From positions 1 to 59,862 of the forward strand of contig JAEZUC010000034.1 in NCBI GenBank assembly GCA_023443515.1: a stretch of DNA of 59,862 bases, read 5' to 3'. The stretch's first letter is position 1. Every line of letters starts with the position of its first letter. Below are positions 24,477 through 34,241 of this stretch, piece after piece. Source of the DNA: Bacillota bacterium (GTDB lineage: Bacteria > Bacillota > Clostridia > Acetivibrionales > DSM-1351). Below the pieces are notes generated by a model. That model saw only the letters and a program-made list of their open reading frames with translations, made no database searches and was not told the DNA's origin. The translations under genes and the position numbers were made by a program.

Positions 24477-25724
24477 TTACTTTTTAAATGATTTATTTAG
24501 TACTTCTACCAGTGCTTTTGTAAGCTCTTTTCTTTCAAACTTCATAACTTCGTCAATTACCGGATCTACGGGATTTGTACCGTTAGTCCAGCAATTATAA
24601 AGGTGAATAAGGTTCTTTTTAGTAGTTTCAATATCATTAAAGTCTGAAACCAGACCGGTTTTTGTAGCAGTTATGAGCTGTGCGGCAGCACCGCGCTCTG
24701 GGATTGACGCTAGTATGGGTCGTTTGGTGTTCATATACTCAAAAACTTTTCCGGTATAAAAAGCTTCAGCACCGGGGCCTGATGGTTCTATAAGGAGCAG
24801 GGCATCAGATTTGATGAGTTCCAAAAGACATTCCCTATGCTTCATGTAAGGCATAAGTGAAACAATTCCATTTAATTTGTAGCTGTCAATAACTGTTTGC
24901 AGCTGCTCAACCTTATAATTTCCAATGAGCCTTACATTTATTTTGGACTTGTCTATACTTCCTTCGTCAATGGCTCTTTTTAGAGCTTCAAAGAAATTAT
25001 CAGGCTTTCTCTTACCATATAGCAACCCTGTATAGGTCAGTGTAAACTTGTGGTTTGAAGGTACGATATCTTCCATACCCTTAAAATCCTCATCGTCATA
25101 GCCGTTTGGTATAACAAAGAATTTACCTTTGGTTTCGGGGTTGTCCCTCAAAAAGTTTGAAAGCATTACCGGAGTATTGGTAATAAGACAGTCAGCATAT
25201 TTGAGAACCATTTTTTCCTGATTTCTTTCCAGTTTAGCCCTTAATCCTTTCCTGACATGATAGGGATTATTGGTCCATTCGTCCCTGAAATCGCAAACCA
25301 GAGGAATTTCAGGGAAGTGTTTTTTCAGGTACACACCCAGCAGATGATCGCTGTAAGGAGCTGAAGTTGTATATATAACATCTATATCGTTATCCTTTAC
25401 TGCGGCCAACGCCTGTTTATGTGCAAAATGCTGCCATACTCTCTCTGAATCAGGTATCAGAAGCTTGTTTACCACCTTACCAAAGTATTTGAATATACCC
25501 GGAAGAGAAGCAAAATCACAGGCTTTTGTTCTTATAACCTTTATCCCTTGGGGAATATCCGATAAAAGTGTTTCATCTTTTAAAACGGCTTTTGAGGCAT
25601 CCCTGGTTAATATAACAGGTTCATAATCAAAATTTCTCAAGTATTTAACAAATTTTACAGTTCTTTGAACACCTGATCCACCAATAGGAGGAAACTGGTG
25701 TGCAATCATAAGTACTTTTTTCAT
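24477..25724 (-). CDS. Glycosyltransferase family 4
   Basis: A 415-residue GT-B enzyme. The N-terminal domain begins MKKVLMIAHQFPPIGGSGVQR, the donor/acceptor loop of the family 4 type. The C-terminal domain has LTYTGLLYGKRKPDNFFEAL and the EX7E-like region PSGPGAEAFYTGKVFEYM, which holds the nucleotide-sugar. It transfers a sugar to a lipid-linked exopolysaccharide intermediate. A hairpin with a U-tract separates it from the upstream dehydrogenase gene, so it may be read through or have its own promoter. Confidence 0.88.
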   Translation of the reverse strand: MKKVLMIAHQFPPIGGSGVQRTVKFVKYLRNFDYEPVILTRDASKAVLKDETLLSDIPQGIKVIRTKACDFASLPGIFKYFGKVVNKLLIPDSERVWQHFAHKQALAAVKDNDIDVIYTTSAPYSDHLLGVYLKKHFPEIPLVCDFRDEWTNNPYHVRKGLRAKLERNQEKMVLKYADCLITNTPVMLSNFLRDNPETKGKFFVIPNGYDDEDFKGMEDIVPSNHKFTLTYTGLLYGKRKPDNFFEALKRAIDEGSIDKSKINVRLIGNYKVEQLQTVIDSYKLNGIVSLMPYMKHRECLLELIKSDALLLIEPSGPGAEAFYTGKVFEYMNTKRPILASIPERGAAAQLITATKTGLVSDFNDIETTKKNLIHLYNCWTNGTNPVDPVIDEVMKFERKELTKALVEVLNKSFKK

Positions 25725-25745
25725 GAGAATCCTTTCAAATTCAAG

Positions 25746-25777
25746 AAAAGCCCTCCGGAGCCTAAAAACCGAAGGGC
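25746..25777 (-). terminator. Terminator or attenuator after the UDP-sugar dehydrogenase
   Basis: Read on the minus strand, GCCCTTCGG pairs with CCGGAGGGC (one mismatch pair) and TTTTC follows. It lies 12 nt after the dehydrogenase stop and before the glycosyltransferase, so it may make expression of the rest of the cluster partial. Confidence 0.72.
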
Positions 25778-25789
25778 AGTCTGTTGTTT

Positions 25790-27064
25790 TTATGCTCCAA
25801 GCAGATAAGAATTAAAGCCCGCTGCTATCAATGCTGATCTGTCATAGAAGTTTCTTGTATCAAATATGTTGGCTTGAGCCATCAGCGGTTGCAACTTTGA
25901 AAAATTAATTTTAGCAAATTCATCATGATTAACACCGAGTATAATCAGATGGCCTCCGCTTACTGCTTCTTCAAGGTCATTGCAGATAAGCTCATGTGAA
26001 GCAATATGAGGATCGTAAATACAAACATCAAAGCCTGGGTCCTGTTCAAACAGTTCAACCAGTTCCATAACCGGGCTTTCACGCATATCATCAATATTTG
26101 GCTTGTAGGTAGCACCAAGGATAATAACTTTCTTAATTCCGTCAACCTCTGAAAGAATACTCTTTGAGCGATTGAATACGTGATGAGGCATACCGTCGTT
26201 GGTGGTTCTGCTGAGTTTGATTATTTTTGCAAGCTCAGGTTCCTTTTCAACAATAAACCAAGGGTCAACTGCAAGGCAGTGTCCGCCAACGCCTGGGCCG
26301 GGTTGGTGAATATTAACCCTGGGGTGTTTGTTTGAATACTTAATAACATCCCATGCATTTATACCCATTTTTTCGCAAAGCTTCGCAAGTTCATTAGCCA
26401 GAGCAATATTAACGTCTCTGAAGGTGTTTTCCATGAGCTTGCACATTTCGGCAGTTGTAGCGTCGGTGAGGAAAATTTCTCCCTTTACAAAAGTTCTGTA
26501 AAGATCACGTACGGCTTCGCTGGAGGCAGTATTTATACCTCCTACAATTCTATTGTTTTCTACAAGCTCAACTAGAATTTTGCCCGGTAATACACGCTCA
26601 GGAGAGTGTGCAACCAAAAGCTGAGTTCCTATTTCAAGACCTGATTCCTTTAAGATAGGAAGCATAAGGCCTTTAACAGTACCCGGTGGTGAGGTAGATT
26701 CCAGTATTACAACATTGCCCTCACGAAGAAAAGGCACAATAGATTCGGTTGCCGAACGTACAAACCTCATATCAGCGGTCTTGTCAGCATTAATTGGTGT
26801 CGGTACCGATATAATAAAAACATCAGCTTCTTCAGGAGTAAGCTGTGCTCTCAAATTTCCTGATGTAACAGCAGCCTGTACCATAATGTCCAGATAAGGT
26901 TCCTCAATGATTATCCTTCCCTGGTTAAGTGAATCAACAACTTCATTTTTTACGTCAACACCTACAATACTATGACCGTGTGTTGCGAACATAGCGGCAG
27001 TTGGCAGACCGATATAACCAAGACCGATAATACATATTTTTTTCTTATTGTTAATGACAATCAC
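25790..27064 (-). CDS. wecC: UDP-N-acetyl-D-mannosamine dehydrogenase-like UDP-sugar dehydrogenase
   Basis: A 424-residue NAD-dependent dehydrogenase. GLGYIGLPTAAMFA is the Rossmann dinucleotide site; ESTSPPGTV and GPGVGGHCLAVDPWF (catalytic Cys) are signatures of the UDP-glucose/UDP-ManNAc dehydrogenase family, with PNIDDMRESPVMEL near the end. The HCLAVDPWF form is that of WecC-type enzymes oxidising UDP-ManNAc to the uronate. The start codon is GTG closely preceded by AAGGGA. First gene of the exopolysaccharide cluster; promoter at 27151-27179. Substrate between ManNAc, GlcNAc and GalNAc is not certain. Confidence 0.87.
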   Translation of the reverse strand: MIVINNKKKICIIGLGYIGLPTAAMFATHGHSIVGVDVKNEVVDSLNQGRIIIEEPYLDIMVQAAVTSGNLRAQLTPEEADVFIISVPTPINADKTADMRFVRSATESIVPFLREGNVVILESTSPPGTVKGLMLPILKESGLEIGTQLLVAHSPERVLPGKILVELVENNRIVGGINTASSEAVRDLYRTFVKGEIFLTDATTAEMCKLMENTFRDVNIALANELAKLCEKMGINAWDVIKYSNKHPRVNIHQPGPGVGGHCLAVDPWFIVEKEPELAKIIKLSRTTNDGMPHHVFNRSKSILSEVDGIKKVIILGATYKPNIDDMRESPVMELVELFEQDPGFDVCIYDPHIASHELICNDLEEAVSGGHLIILGVNHDEFAKINFSKLQPLMAQANIFDTRNFYDRSALIAAGFNSYLLGA

Positions 27065-27150
27065 TTCCCTTATTTATAAAAAAATAAACATCAAATTTAA
27101 ATGTAAAAATACTCCAAAAACGAGTTCTGACAATATTTTGACACTACAAT

Positions 27151-27179
27151 AGTTTAACATTTCCATTTTTCAATGTCAA
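27151..27179 (-). promoter_or_regulatory. SigA-type promoter of the exopolysaccharide cluster
   Basis: On the minus strand: TTGACA (27179-27174), 17-bp spacer, TAAACT (27156-27151). It leaves a leader of about 80 nt before the dehydrogenase start. Confidence 0.72.
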
Positions 27180-27363
27180 ATTTATAGGGGGTTAGAACCA
27201 CTTTCTGCGTACAAAACTAATATACATAAAAAGTGAAACATTTTCCTGTTTGTACCGATATAATAATATACTAAATTAATCCTTTCAATTTAACTATTGA
27301 TGTATAGTTATAAATGTGTACCATTGTAGTTAAGGGATAAGGCTTAATGCTGCGGAGGCTGAA

Positions 27364-27990
27364 ATGTGGAACATTTTTAATAAAAAGAAAAAAGATCACG
27401 GTTTTGACTTAAAAGTCCTTTTCAAAAACGATATTTCGTTGCTCACACTCGACGAAAGGTGGAACGGGCTTTTTAAAAATATGGAAAAAACCAATGATAT
27501 AATAGAATGTGAAAATAGAATAAAGGAACTTCTCAAGGAACAATCAAGATTGATTTCGGAATCCAAGGAAATTGCAATAAAAAAGAAAGAATGTATGGAC
27601 AGCATCATTAAGCTTACAACAGAGGTTTTTGACAAAAATAACAAGGAAGCACATACTGAGATGCAGGAATGCGAAAAATCCATAGTAGCTATAAATAAGA
27701 AAATGGAAGAAAATGAAGAAAGGCTTCTGGATATACCAAAAGAAATCAGGGAGGAAAATCTGAAACTCTTGGAGTACACTGTAAATCAGGTTTACTTTTC
27801 AATAAGAGAGAATCAGTTGAGGGTTACGGAACTTGATAAGCAGATTGCTCAGGCAAAAGAAAGCCTCAAAAAAATGATAGAGGAAAGGGAACTCCTGGCA
27901 GAAGATTATTCTGATACATATTCATATTTTCATGATTTACTTGGGAAAGATGAACTACAGAAGTTGGATGAAATTTATTTCAACAAATAG
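27364..27990 (+). CDS. Coiled-coil protein of unknown function
   Basis: 208 residues, not recognised. It is almost entirely charged heptad-type sequence from about residue 40 to 190 (rich in Glu, Lys, Leu), no membrane segment, two cysteines near the middle. A GGAGG ribosome-binding site stands 6 nt before the ATG. The gene ends 21 nt before nnrDE on the same strand and so is likely cotranscribed with it. Confidence 0.6.
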   Translation: MWNIFNKKKKDHGFDLKVLFKNDISLLTLDERWNGLFKNMEKTNDIIECENRIKELLKEQSRLISESKEIAIKKKECMDSIIKLTTEVFDKNNKEAHTEMQECEKSIVAINKKMEENEERLLDIPKEIREENLKLLEYTVNQVYFSIRENQLRVTELDKQIAQAKESLKKMIEERELLAEDYSDTYSYFHDLLGKDELQKLDEIYFNK

Positions 27991-28011
27991 GGAAAAAGCA
28001 GGTGATTAGGT

Positions 28012-29562
28012 TTGAAAGCTGTTACCGGAAAAGAAATGGGAGCGGTAGATAAATATTGCATTGATAGAATCGGGATACCCGGTATTGTACTTATGGAAAA
28101 TGCTGCGTTAAAAGTAGTGAAACATGTAAATTTATATCTGGAAAGAGAACATGGTTTACCGACAAATGCAGTAATAATAGCGGGGAAAGGAAACAATGCC
28201 GGGGATGCTTTTGCGGTAGCAAGGCACCTTTTGATTCAAGGAACAAAATTAGAGCTTTACTGCCTTTTTGAGAAGGATACTTTAACAGGTGATGCCAGAC
28301 TAAACTTTGACATTCTGGAGGCGATGAGTGTACCCATAAAATATTTAGGTGCAAACTCAACACCCGAAGAGCTTTGCAATGATATTGAAAAAGCGGAGTT
28401 GGTTTTGGACGGTATTTTCGGAACCGGCTTCAGAGGAGAAATCCAAGGAACAATAAAGCAGGTTGCAGAAATAGTAAACAGACACTCACGCTATACTATT
28501 TCCATAGATATTGCTTCAGGTATTGATTCAGCAACGGGTAGAACCTCAGAGGCATGTATAAAGGCAGACAAAACGGTTACTTTTCAGCTTCCGAAAATAG
28601 GACAGCTTGTATATCCCGGGGCGGACTATACGGGTGAACTGGTAGTGGAAAGCATAGGTATGCCTGAGAAGGCACTTGAATATATCCAAGAATCGACTTC
28701 ATGGGTAGACCGGGAACTTGTCAAATCATTAATTCCATCCAGAAAAGCAGAGTATAATAAAGGAAATTGTGGCAAGGTTGCAGTCATTTCGGGCTCAACG
28801 GGTATGGCCGGCTCCGGATGCCTTACTGCCAAGGCTTGTTTGCGCACAGGTTCAGGGCTTGTGTACTTGGCAGTACCGTCAAATCTTTTAAATATATACC
28901 AAACAGTTGTACCCGAAGCAGTTGCGGTCAACCTTGCTGACAGCAGAGACACAATAAGCGAAAAGAATCTTGGTGAAATAACTAAATTTTTAAAAAAGTG
29001 TGATGCTGCCGCCATTGGACCGGGTCTTTCCTCTTCAAAAAGTATATATAATATAATAAGAGGGGTGGCAGAGACCTCTGACCTACCCATTATTCTTGAT
29101 GCTGATGCTTTAAACGTAATTGCAGGAAATACGGATATTTTTGGAGCTTTTAAAAACCAAGTGGTTATAACCCCTCATCCCGGCGAGATGGCAAGGCTTA
29201 CGGGACTTGATATTCCTTATATTCAAAGTAATCGAATAGAGGTAGCAAAAAAATATGCAGCTCTATGGGGAATTACTGTTGTATTAAAGGGTGCAAGGAC
29301 AGTTGTTGCAGACAAAAATGGGCATGTATATATTAACTCTACGGGAAATCCCGGTATGGCAACAGCCGGAAGTGGTGATTCTCTGACAGGAATAATAGCG
29401 TCTCTGACAGGCCAGGGAGCTGAAGCAGTTTTTGCGGCAGTCGCAGGGGTGTATCTCCACGGACTGGCGGGAGATATAGCTTCTCTGACAAAGGGGGAAT
29501 ATGGACTTACTGCAATGGATATAGTAGACAATATACCCGCTGCCATACTTAAAACAATTTAA
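28012..29562 (+). CDS. nnrDE: Bifunctional NAD(P)H-hydrate epimerase / ADP-dependent dehydratase
   Basis: A 516-residue fusion repairing damaged NAD(P)HX. The N-terminal YjeF_N epimerase domain (about 1-210) has GKGNNAGDAF and LDGIFGTGFRG. The C-terminal ribokinase-like dehydratase (about 225-516) has AAIGPGLSSS, VITPHPGEMARL and the GMATAGSGDSLTGIIA signature. Length is normal for the fused form. Start is TTG. The preceding coiled-coil gene and alr downstream lie on the same strand, an arrangement common in Firmicutes. Confidence 0.93.
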   Translation: MKAVTGKEMGAVDKYCIDRIGIPGIVLMENAALKVVKHVNLYLEREHGLPTNAVIIAGKGNNAGDAFAVARHLLIQGTKLELYCLFEKDTLTGDARLNFDILEAMSVPIKYLGANSTPEELCNDIEKAELVLDGIFGTGFRGEIQGTIKQVAEIVNRHSRYTISIDIASGIDSATGRTSEACIKADKTVTFQLPKIGQLVYPGADYTGELVVESIGMPEKALEYIQESTSWVDRELVKSLIPSRKAEYNKGNCGKVAVISGSTGMAGSGCLTAKACLRTGSGLVYLAVPSNLLNIYQTVVPEAVAVNLADSRDTISEKNLGEITKFLKKCDAAAIGPGLSSSKSIYNIIRGVAETSDLPIILDADALNVIAGNTDIFGAFKNQVVITPHPGEMARLTGLDIPYIQSNRIEVAKKYAALWGITVVLKGARTVVADKNGHVYINSTGNPGMATAGSGDSLTGIIASLTGQGAEAVFAAVAGVYLHGLAGDIASLTKGEYGLTAMDIVDNIPAAILKTI

Positions 29563-29647
29563 TAGTTTATGTTTTCAAAAAACATAATTTGGATATACTA
29601 GAAGATAATAAAAGACATAAAGATAAAGTTTGTGGGGGCAATGAAAA

Positions 29648-30817
29648 ATGGAATATAAACTTAACAGAGCATGGGCTGAAATAAGTCTTGATAATATTGC
29701 ACACAATATTAGAGAAATAAGAAAAATTACCGGCAAAAACGCGGAGATAATGGGAGTAGTCAAGGCAGATGCTTATGGACATGGAGTAATGGAGGTGGCA
29801 AAAACTCTTCTTGAGAACGGGGCGACGCGGTTTGCAGTATCAATGCTGGATGAGGCAATACAGTTAAGAAGAGCAGGTATAGAGGTTCCAATACTTATTC
29901 TTGGATACACTGATCCTATAAGAGCCAGTGAAATAATAGAAAATGATGTAACACAGTCGGTATTCAGCCATGAGTTGGCGCAGGCCTTGTCCCATGAAGC
30001 GGTGAGGCAGGGCAAAAAGGTAAAAATCCATATAAAGATAGATACTGGAATGTCCAGAATAGGATTTCTGCCGGGGTACAGTGCAGTAAAAAACGTTGTT
30101 GATATAAGCCGACTGCCCAATATCATAATTGAAGGCCTGTTTACACACTTTGCTACCGCCGATGAAAAAAACAGGGAATATACTTATACGCAGTTTGAAA
30201 GGTTTATGAGTATTTGCTGTGAGCTTCAGAGAATAGGAATACATATCCCGGTTAAGCACTGTGCAAATAGTGCGGGAATCATTGAATATCCGGAGATGCA
30301 TCTTGATATGGTCAGACCGGGTATTATACTCTATGGTATGTATCCTTCTGAGGAAGTTAATAAGACAAAAATAGAGCTCAAACCGGCTATGACCCTTAAA
30401 GCAAACGTAATTATGGTAAAGGAAGTGGAGAAAAATACATCCATAAGCTACGGTAGGATATATACAACAAACAGAACCACCAAGATTGCTACAATACCCA
30501 TAGGTTATGCTGACGGCTTTACCCGTATGCTTAGCAATAAGGGGAAGGTGCTTATCCACGGTGAATTTGCACCTGTAGTCGGAAGGATATGTATGGACCA
30601 GTGCATGGTAGATGTTACTGATATTGGACACAATGTAGAAGTAGGGGACGAGGTTGTATTAATTGGTTCACAAGGACAAAATAATATCATGGTAGAAGAT
30701 GTAGCACAGACAATAGGGATGATAAATTATGAATTGGTTTGTATAGTTGGTAAAAGAATTCCAAGGGCTTTTGTCAAAGATGGAAAGATATCGAAAATCC
30801 TGAATTATTTGATATAA
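29648..30817 (+). CDS. alr: Alanine racemase
   Basis: A 389-residue PLP enzyme interconverting L- and D-alanine for peptidoglycan. MGVVKADAYGHG holds the PLP lysine (Lys39) near the N-terminus; SISYGRIYTT carries the second catalytic Tyr; GRICMDQCMVD is the usual C-terminal substrate loop. Full length, GGGGG ribosome-binding site. It stands upstream of the ndoAI/ndoA toxin-antitoxin genes, as in Bacillus. Confidence 0.95.
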   Translation: MEYKLNRAWAEISLDNIAHNIREIRKITGKNAEIMGVVKADAYGHGVMEVAKTLLENGATRFAVSMLDEAIQLRRAGIEVPILILGYTDPIRASEIIENDVTQSVFSHELAQALSHEAVRQGKKVKIHIKIDTGMSRIGFLPGYSAVKNVVDISRLPNIIIEGLFTHFATADEKNREYTYTQFERFMSICCELQRIGIHIPVKHCANSAGIIEYPEMHLDMVRPGIILYGMYPSEEVNKTKIELKPAMTLKANVIMVKEVEKNTSISYGRIYTTNRTTKIATIPIGYADGFTRMLSNKGKVLIHGEFAPVVGRICMDQCMVDVTDIGHNVEVGDEVVLIGSQGQNNIMVEDVAQTIGMINYELVCIVGKRIPRAFVKDGKISKILNYLI

Positions 30818-30969
30818 GCGGATTCGGAGGATTTGGTAATAAAAACTTAATTTGACCTCACACATGTCGGAATATTATAATAGTACTGTATGATAACATA
30901 AACTATAATTATCTTCTTATAACCGCATAGAATAAAATAAAGGGTTTAAGTAGAGAGTGGGGGTTTAAA

Positions 30970-31254
30970 TTGTCTCAATATAAAAAGATAATGGTCAGTA
31001 TTCCGGATAATTTACTTGAGGAAATAGATAACATGGTTACCGTCGAAAAAACTAATAGAAGTGAACTCGTCAGAGAAGCGATGATACTTTATTTGAGGGA
31101 AAGACGCAAAATTAGTTTGAGGGAAGAAATGAAGCTTGGCTACGAAGAAATGGCTGAAATAAATCTTAAGCTGGCAGAGGTTTGCCTTGCAGCCGACAAT
31201 GAGCAGCAATGCAAGTATGAGGAAAGGCTTGGGGAGATGGAGGAAACGTGGTAA
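30970..31254 (+). CDS. ndoAI: Ribbon-helix-helix antitoxin of NdoA (MazE/EndoAI type)
   Basis: 94 residues with an N-terminal ribbon-helix-helix domain (KIMVSIPDNLLEEID, NRSELVREAMILYLRE), then an acidic C-terminal tail suited to wrap the toxin. TTG start behind GTGGGGG. It overlaps the toxin gene by 7 bp. The complex should bind its own promoter. Confidence 0.9.
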   Translation: MSQYKKIMVSIPDNLLEEIDNMVTVEKTNRSELVREAMILYLRERRKISLREEMKLGYEEMAEINLKLAEVCLAADNEQQCKYEERLGEMEETW

Positions 31255-31598
31255 TTAAAAGAGGAGACATTTATTACGCTGATCTGAGCCCGGTTATTGG
31301 CTCAGAACAGGGCGGCGTAAGGCCTGTTCTGATTGTACAGAACGATGTTGGCAACAAATACAGCCCTACGGTAATTGCTGCTGCAATTACTTCTCAAATC
31401 AATAAAGCTAAGTTGCCGACCCATATTGAAATCGGTGCTCTAGAGTACGGTCTTGCAAAAGATTCCGTTATCCTTCTTGAACAAATAAGAACTATTGACA
31501 AGAAGAGATTAAGAGAAAAAATAGGGCACCTTGATGATGATTTAATGACAAAGGTCAATAATGCTCTGGAGGTTAGCTTCGGACTTTCTGAAATATAG
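31248..31598 (+). CDS. ndoA: MazF-family mRNA interferase NdoA
   Basis: 116 residues, typical MazF/PemK. VIKRGDIYYADLSPVIGSEQGG is the family start, RPVLIVQND and EQIRTIDKKRL are the conserved catalytic-surface strands. It cuts mRNA at short specific sites (UACAU in the B. subtilis homologue). GTG start inside the antitoxin gene, with GGAGG just upstream. Its place downstream of alr is the usual one for the chromosomal Bacillus-type toxin. Confidence 0.93.
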   Translation: MVIKRGDIYYADLSPVIGSEQGGVRPVLIVQNDVGNKYSPTVIAAAITSQINKAKLPTHIEIGALEYGLAKDSVILLEQIRTIDKKRLREKIGHLDDDLMTKVNNALEVSFGLSEI

Positions 31599-31626
31599 AG
31601 ATTAATATACGAAAGAGAGGTATTAT

Positions 31627-32157
31627 ATGAGAGGATTGTTTAGGAGAATAAAAAAAGAGTTTGTAATTGTAGCTTTGATATTGATTGGCGGATTTGCATT
31701 GTTACATATTGCCCCTGCTGTTATGGCTTCAACAACGCCAACTTCTACAAGCAGCTCCCCGGTTCTGTATGACAAAACGTACATAGATGCTTTGGAGACA
31801 GAATTAAAAACTCTTATACAAACAAACGATGCACAAAAAAAGGTAGCGCAGCTTGAAAAGGAAATTGCAGACTTGAAAGCGGGTATGGTTTTCAAAATAA
31901 TCAAGCTTCAGGCCGGACAGACCCTTATTGGTAGTGAGAGTTCTGAAATTATTGTCAGGACTAAAAACAAAGTTGTTGCTTATGTATCCTCTACGGCAAC
32001 AGGCGGGATTTCAAACCTGATATCAGGAAGAGATATTAAACACGGTGAGACAATTCCCGACAATCAGCTCCTTCTTATACCAAAAGCTGACGGAAGAGGT
32101 ATTAAGGCCAATGCACCTGCAGATATAATGATAAAAGGTACATATACTATAAAATAA
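31627..32157 (+). CDS. Exported protein with coiled coil, unknown function
   Basis: 176 residues, not recognised. Basic N-terminus, one hydrophobic segment (about 12-34) as signal peptide or anchor, a Ser/Thr/Pro stretch, a short coiled coil (about 50-88), then a beta-rich domain (about 89-176) with IIKLQAGQTLIGSESSEIIVRTKNK and an ending like a small surface domain. Follows ndoA by 28 nt and ends in its own terminator. Confidence 0.6.
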   Translation: MRGLFRRIKKEFVIVALILIGGFALLHIAPAVMASTTPTSTSSSPVLYDKTYIDALETELKTLIQTNDAQKKVAQLEKEIADLKAGMVFKIIKLQAGQTLIGSESSEIIVRTKNKVVAYVSSTATGGISNLISGRDIKHGETIPDNQLLLIPKADGRGIKANAPADIMIKGTYTIK

Positions 32158-32195
32158 CTGTTAAACTTACATATAAAATACAATTATTAAGAAAA

Positions 32196-32235
32196 AGAAG
32201 CTTATAGTCGATATTATAAATAGCTTCTTTTTTTT
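32196..32235 (+). terminator. Intrinsic terminator
   Basis: AGAAGCT pairs with AGCTTCT across a 19-nt loop, followed by TTTTTTTTG. It ends the alr-ndoA-exported protein transcript. Confidence 0.78.
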
Positions 32236-32295
32236 GTTTAAAAAATTAGATAATCGGATATATAAAAATAAAACAGTAAAAAGGATAATGATGAG

Positions 32296-34173
32296 ATGAC
32301 AAAGAAAACCAAGCCATCAACCAAACTGGATAAAAGGATTGATATTCTGGTCAGGATAGTGTTAGTTCTGGCAATTGCAATAGTAGTCTTTTTCTTCGCA
32401 ATTCGACCCATGATCTTTAAAAAAGACTATTATTTTGAGACCGGAAATGATGTTACTCTTGAAAATTTAGGAAGTGACAAAGGTACAGATACCTACGATA
32501 TAACTATTGTCGGTGATAGCATTGACGGAATCAGTGCTGCACTGGGTGCTGCGAGTGTGGGTGCCAAAACCCTGTTGGTATGTCCTGATAAGGAACTGGG
32601 AAGTCAGATGGGGGGAGCTTTTGATACAAGATGGGCGCCGGATATTACTCCTACGGGGAATAACGTAAGCTCTGATATATTCAAGGAAATCCGGTACAAA
32701 TCCGGAGAAGGTATAAATATAAAGAATTATTTAAAAACAGTCAAAGATATGGTTTCAGAGGAAAAAAAGCTTGACGTTATGTATGATTCCCATATCGCTA
32801 AAATGGCAGAACAAAACGGCAAGGTGCAAAATATAGAGTTTGATACTCCGGGAGGAAAAAGAACTATAACCGCGAAACAGTACATAGATGCCACAAAAGA
32901 TGGGGAATTGCTTAAACTAGGCAATGTGCCATATAGCGTAGGTTACGGCGACATTGGCATAAAAGATTTGTTTCCCCCTGTATATCTGAATTTCATGGTA
33001 TCGGGAGTTGATTACAAACAGATTAAAAAATTGATGGATGAGCAGCAAATGCTTGTTAGCAACTTGTTGAAACAATATAATACAAGTGATTCAAATATAT
33101 CCGTCTCAGGTTTTAATGTATCTGATCAAGGAGACAACAAGGTTCTTATTGAAGGAATTACCGTAAAAAATGTCGATTTGCAAAACCAAAAGAAGGTTCA
33201 GGAATATTATAATATTGCATCAAAAGAATGTATGGATTTGTTCCAATTTCTAAAACTAAACCTTGAGCAGTTTAAAAATGCCGGGGGATTCAGCATTGCA
33301 GCACAATTCGTAAAACCTTCAGCCTATCACTTCAAAGGACTATATAATTTAACACTGGGAGATATTCTCACGGGAAAACGATTCAGCGACAGAATCAGCA
33401 CTGCATCAAGACCCGTGACAATGACCATGGAGGACGGAAACGGATATATCATCTGCAATCCAAAGATATTCTATATTCCGCTGCGCTCTATGATTCCCCA
33501 AGGTTTGACCAATGTTCTTATGACAGGTGACAAGATTTCCTGTTCATCTTTGGTACAAAGTGCTATAAATTCAAATTCCAGTAAGTCAGGTATGGGATAT
33601 GCAGCAGGGATAATCTCCGCCTACAGTATTTCAAAGAAAATAGATATTCCTCATATAGTCGAAGATTACAATCTTGATACTCAGACTGAGTTAGAAAAGG
33701 TATTGAGGAAAAAGGGCATTTTTATGTCGGATGTAAAAGAGGATTTGACAAGTATAACAGAAAACTGGAGTTATCCGTATGCTGAGAAGCTACTTAATAT
33801 AGGCTTGCTTAGCGCAGGAATAACCAATGACCTTAAATTCAACAAGAAGGCGAAAACCCAGGATTTTGCTTATGTAATATTAAATGGAGTGATTAGAACA
33901 GCACCTGATAAGTATAACTATGGTTTTGATGCAAAGCTAAGAGTGTATTTAAAGGATGAACCTTTAACCAAGGAAAAGATGGCACAAATACTTTTGGATG
34001 TCTCAGATAAGAAGGTTTCGGGGAAAGATTATTATGCTGAGGCTTGCAAAGGGGGACTTGTTGATGAAACGCTGATACAGAAATTAAAGAATAAATCAGA
34101 TTTGGATTATTCAGATATGTATTATGCCACTGTAAAGGCTATAGAGAAGATAACGGGAAAGACAATGAATTAG
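32296..34173 (+). CDS. Membrane-anchored FAD-dependent oxidoreductase with SLH-like tail
   Basis: 625 residues. A transmembrane anchor at about 17-40 puts the rest outside or on the membrane face. A FAD_oxidored-type Rossmann fold follows; its dinucleotide loop reads IVGDSIDGISAA (71-82), a divergent form of GxGxxG, with the adjacent GSQMGGAFDTRW loop of this family. The domain ends near residue 465 (SGMGYAAGIISAYSI). The tail (about 485-620) has WSYPYAEKLLNIGLLSAGI and similar stretches that recall SLH repeats. Substrate unknown. It has its own transcript between two terminators. Confidence 0.72.
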   Translation: MTKKTKPSTKLDKRIDILVRIVLVLAIAIVVFFFAIRPMIFKKDYYFETGNDVTLENLGSDKGTDTYDITIVGDSIDGISAALGAASVGAKTLLVCPDKELGSQMGGAFDTRWAPDITPTGNNVSSDIFKEIRYKSGEGINIKNYLKTVKDMVSEEKKLDVMYDSHIAKMAEQNGKVQNIEFDTPGGKRTITAKQYIDATKDGELLKLGNVPYSVGYGDIGIKDLFPPVYLNFMVSGVDYKQIKKLMDEQQMLVSNLLKQYNTSDSNISVSGFNVSDQGDNKVLIEGITVKNVDLQNQKKVQEYYNIASKECMDLFQFLKLNLEQFKNAGGFSIAAQFVKPSAYHFKGLYNLTLGDILTGKRFSDRISTASRPVTMTMEDGNGYIICNPKIFYIPLRSMIPQGLTNVLMTGDKISCSSLVQSAINSNSSKSGMGYAAGIISAYSISKKIDIPHIVEDYNLDTQTELEKVLRKKGIFMSDVKEDLTSITENWSYPYAEKLLNIGLLSAGITNDLKFNKKAKTQDFAYVILNGVIRTAPDKYNYGFDAKLRVYLKDEPLTKEKMAQILLDVSDKKVSGKDYYAEACKGGLVDETLIQKLKNKSDLDYSDMYYATVKAIEKITGKTMN

Positions 34174-34191
34174 TATAATATTATGACGTAA

Positions 34192-34238
34192 AAAACCTTC
34201 TGCTAACAAAATGTATTTATAGATTAGCAGAAGGTTTT
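34192..34238. terminator. Bidirectional terminator
   Basis: AAAACCTTCTGCTAA (34192-34206) and TTAGCAGAAGGTTTT (34224-34238) form a perfect 15-bp stem serving both the oxidoreductase and the WecG-type gene. Confidence 0.88.
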
Positions 34239-34241
34239 AAT

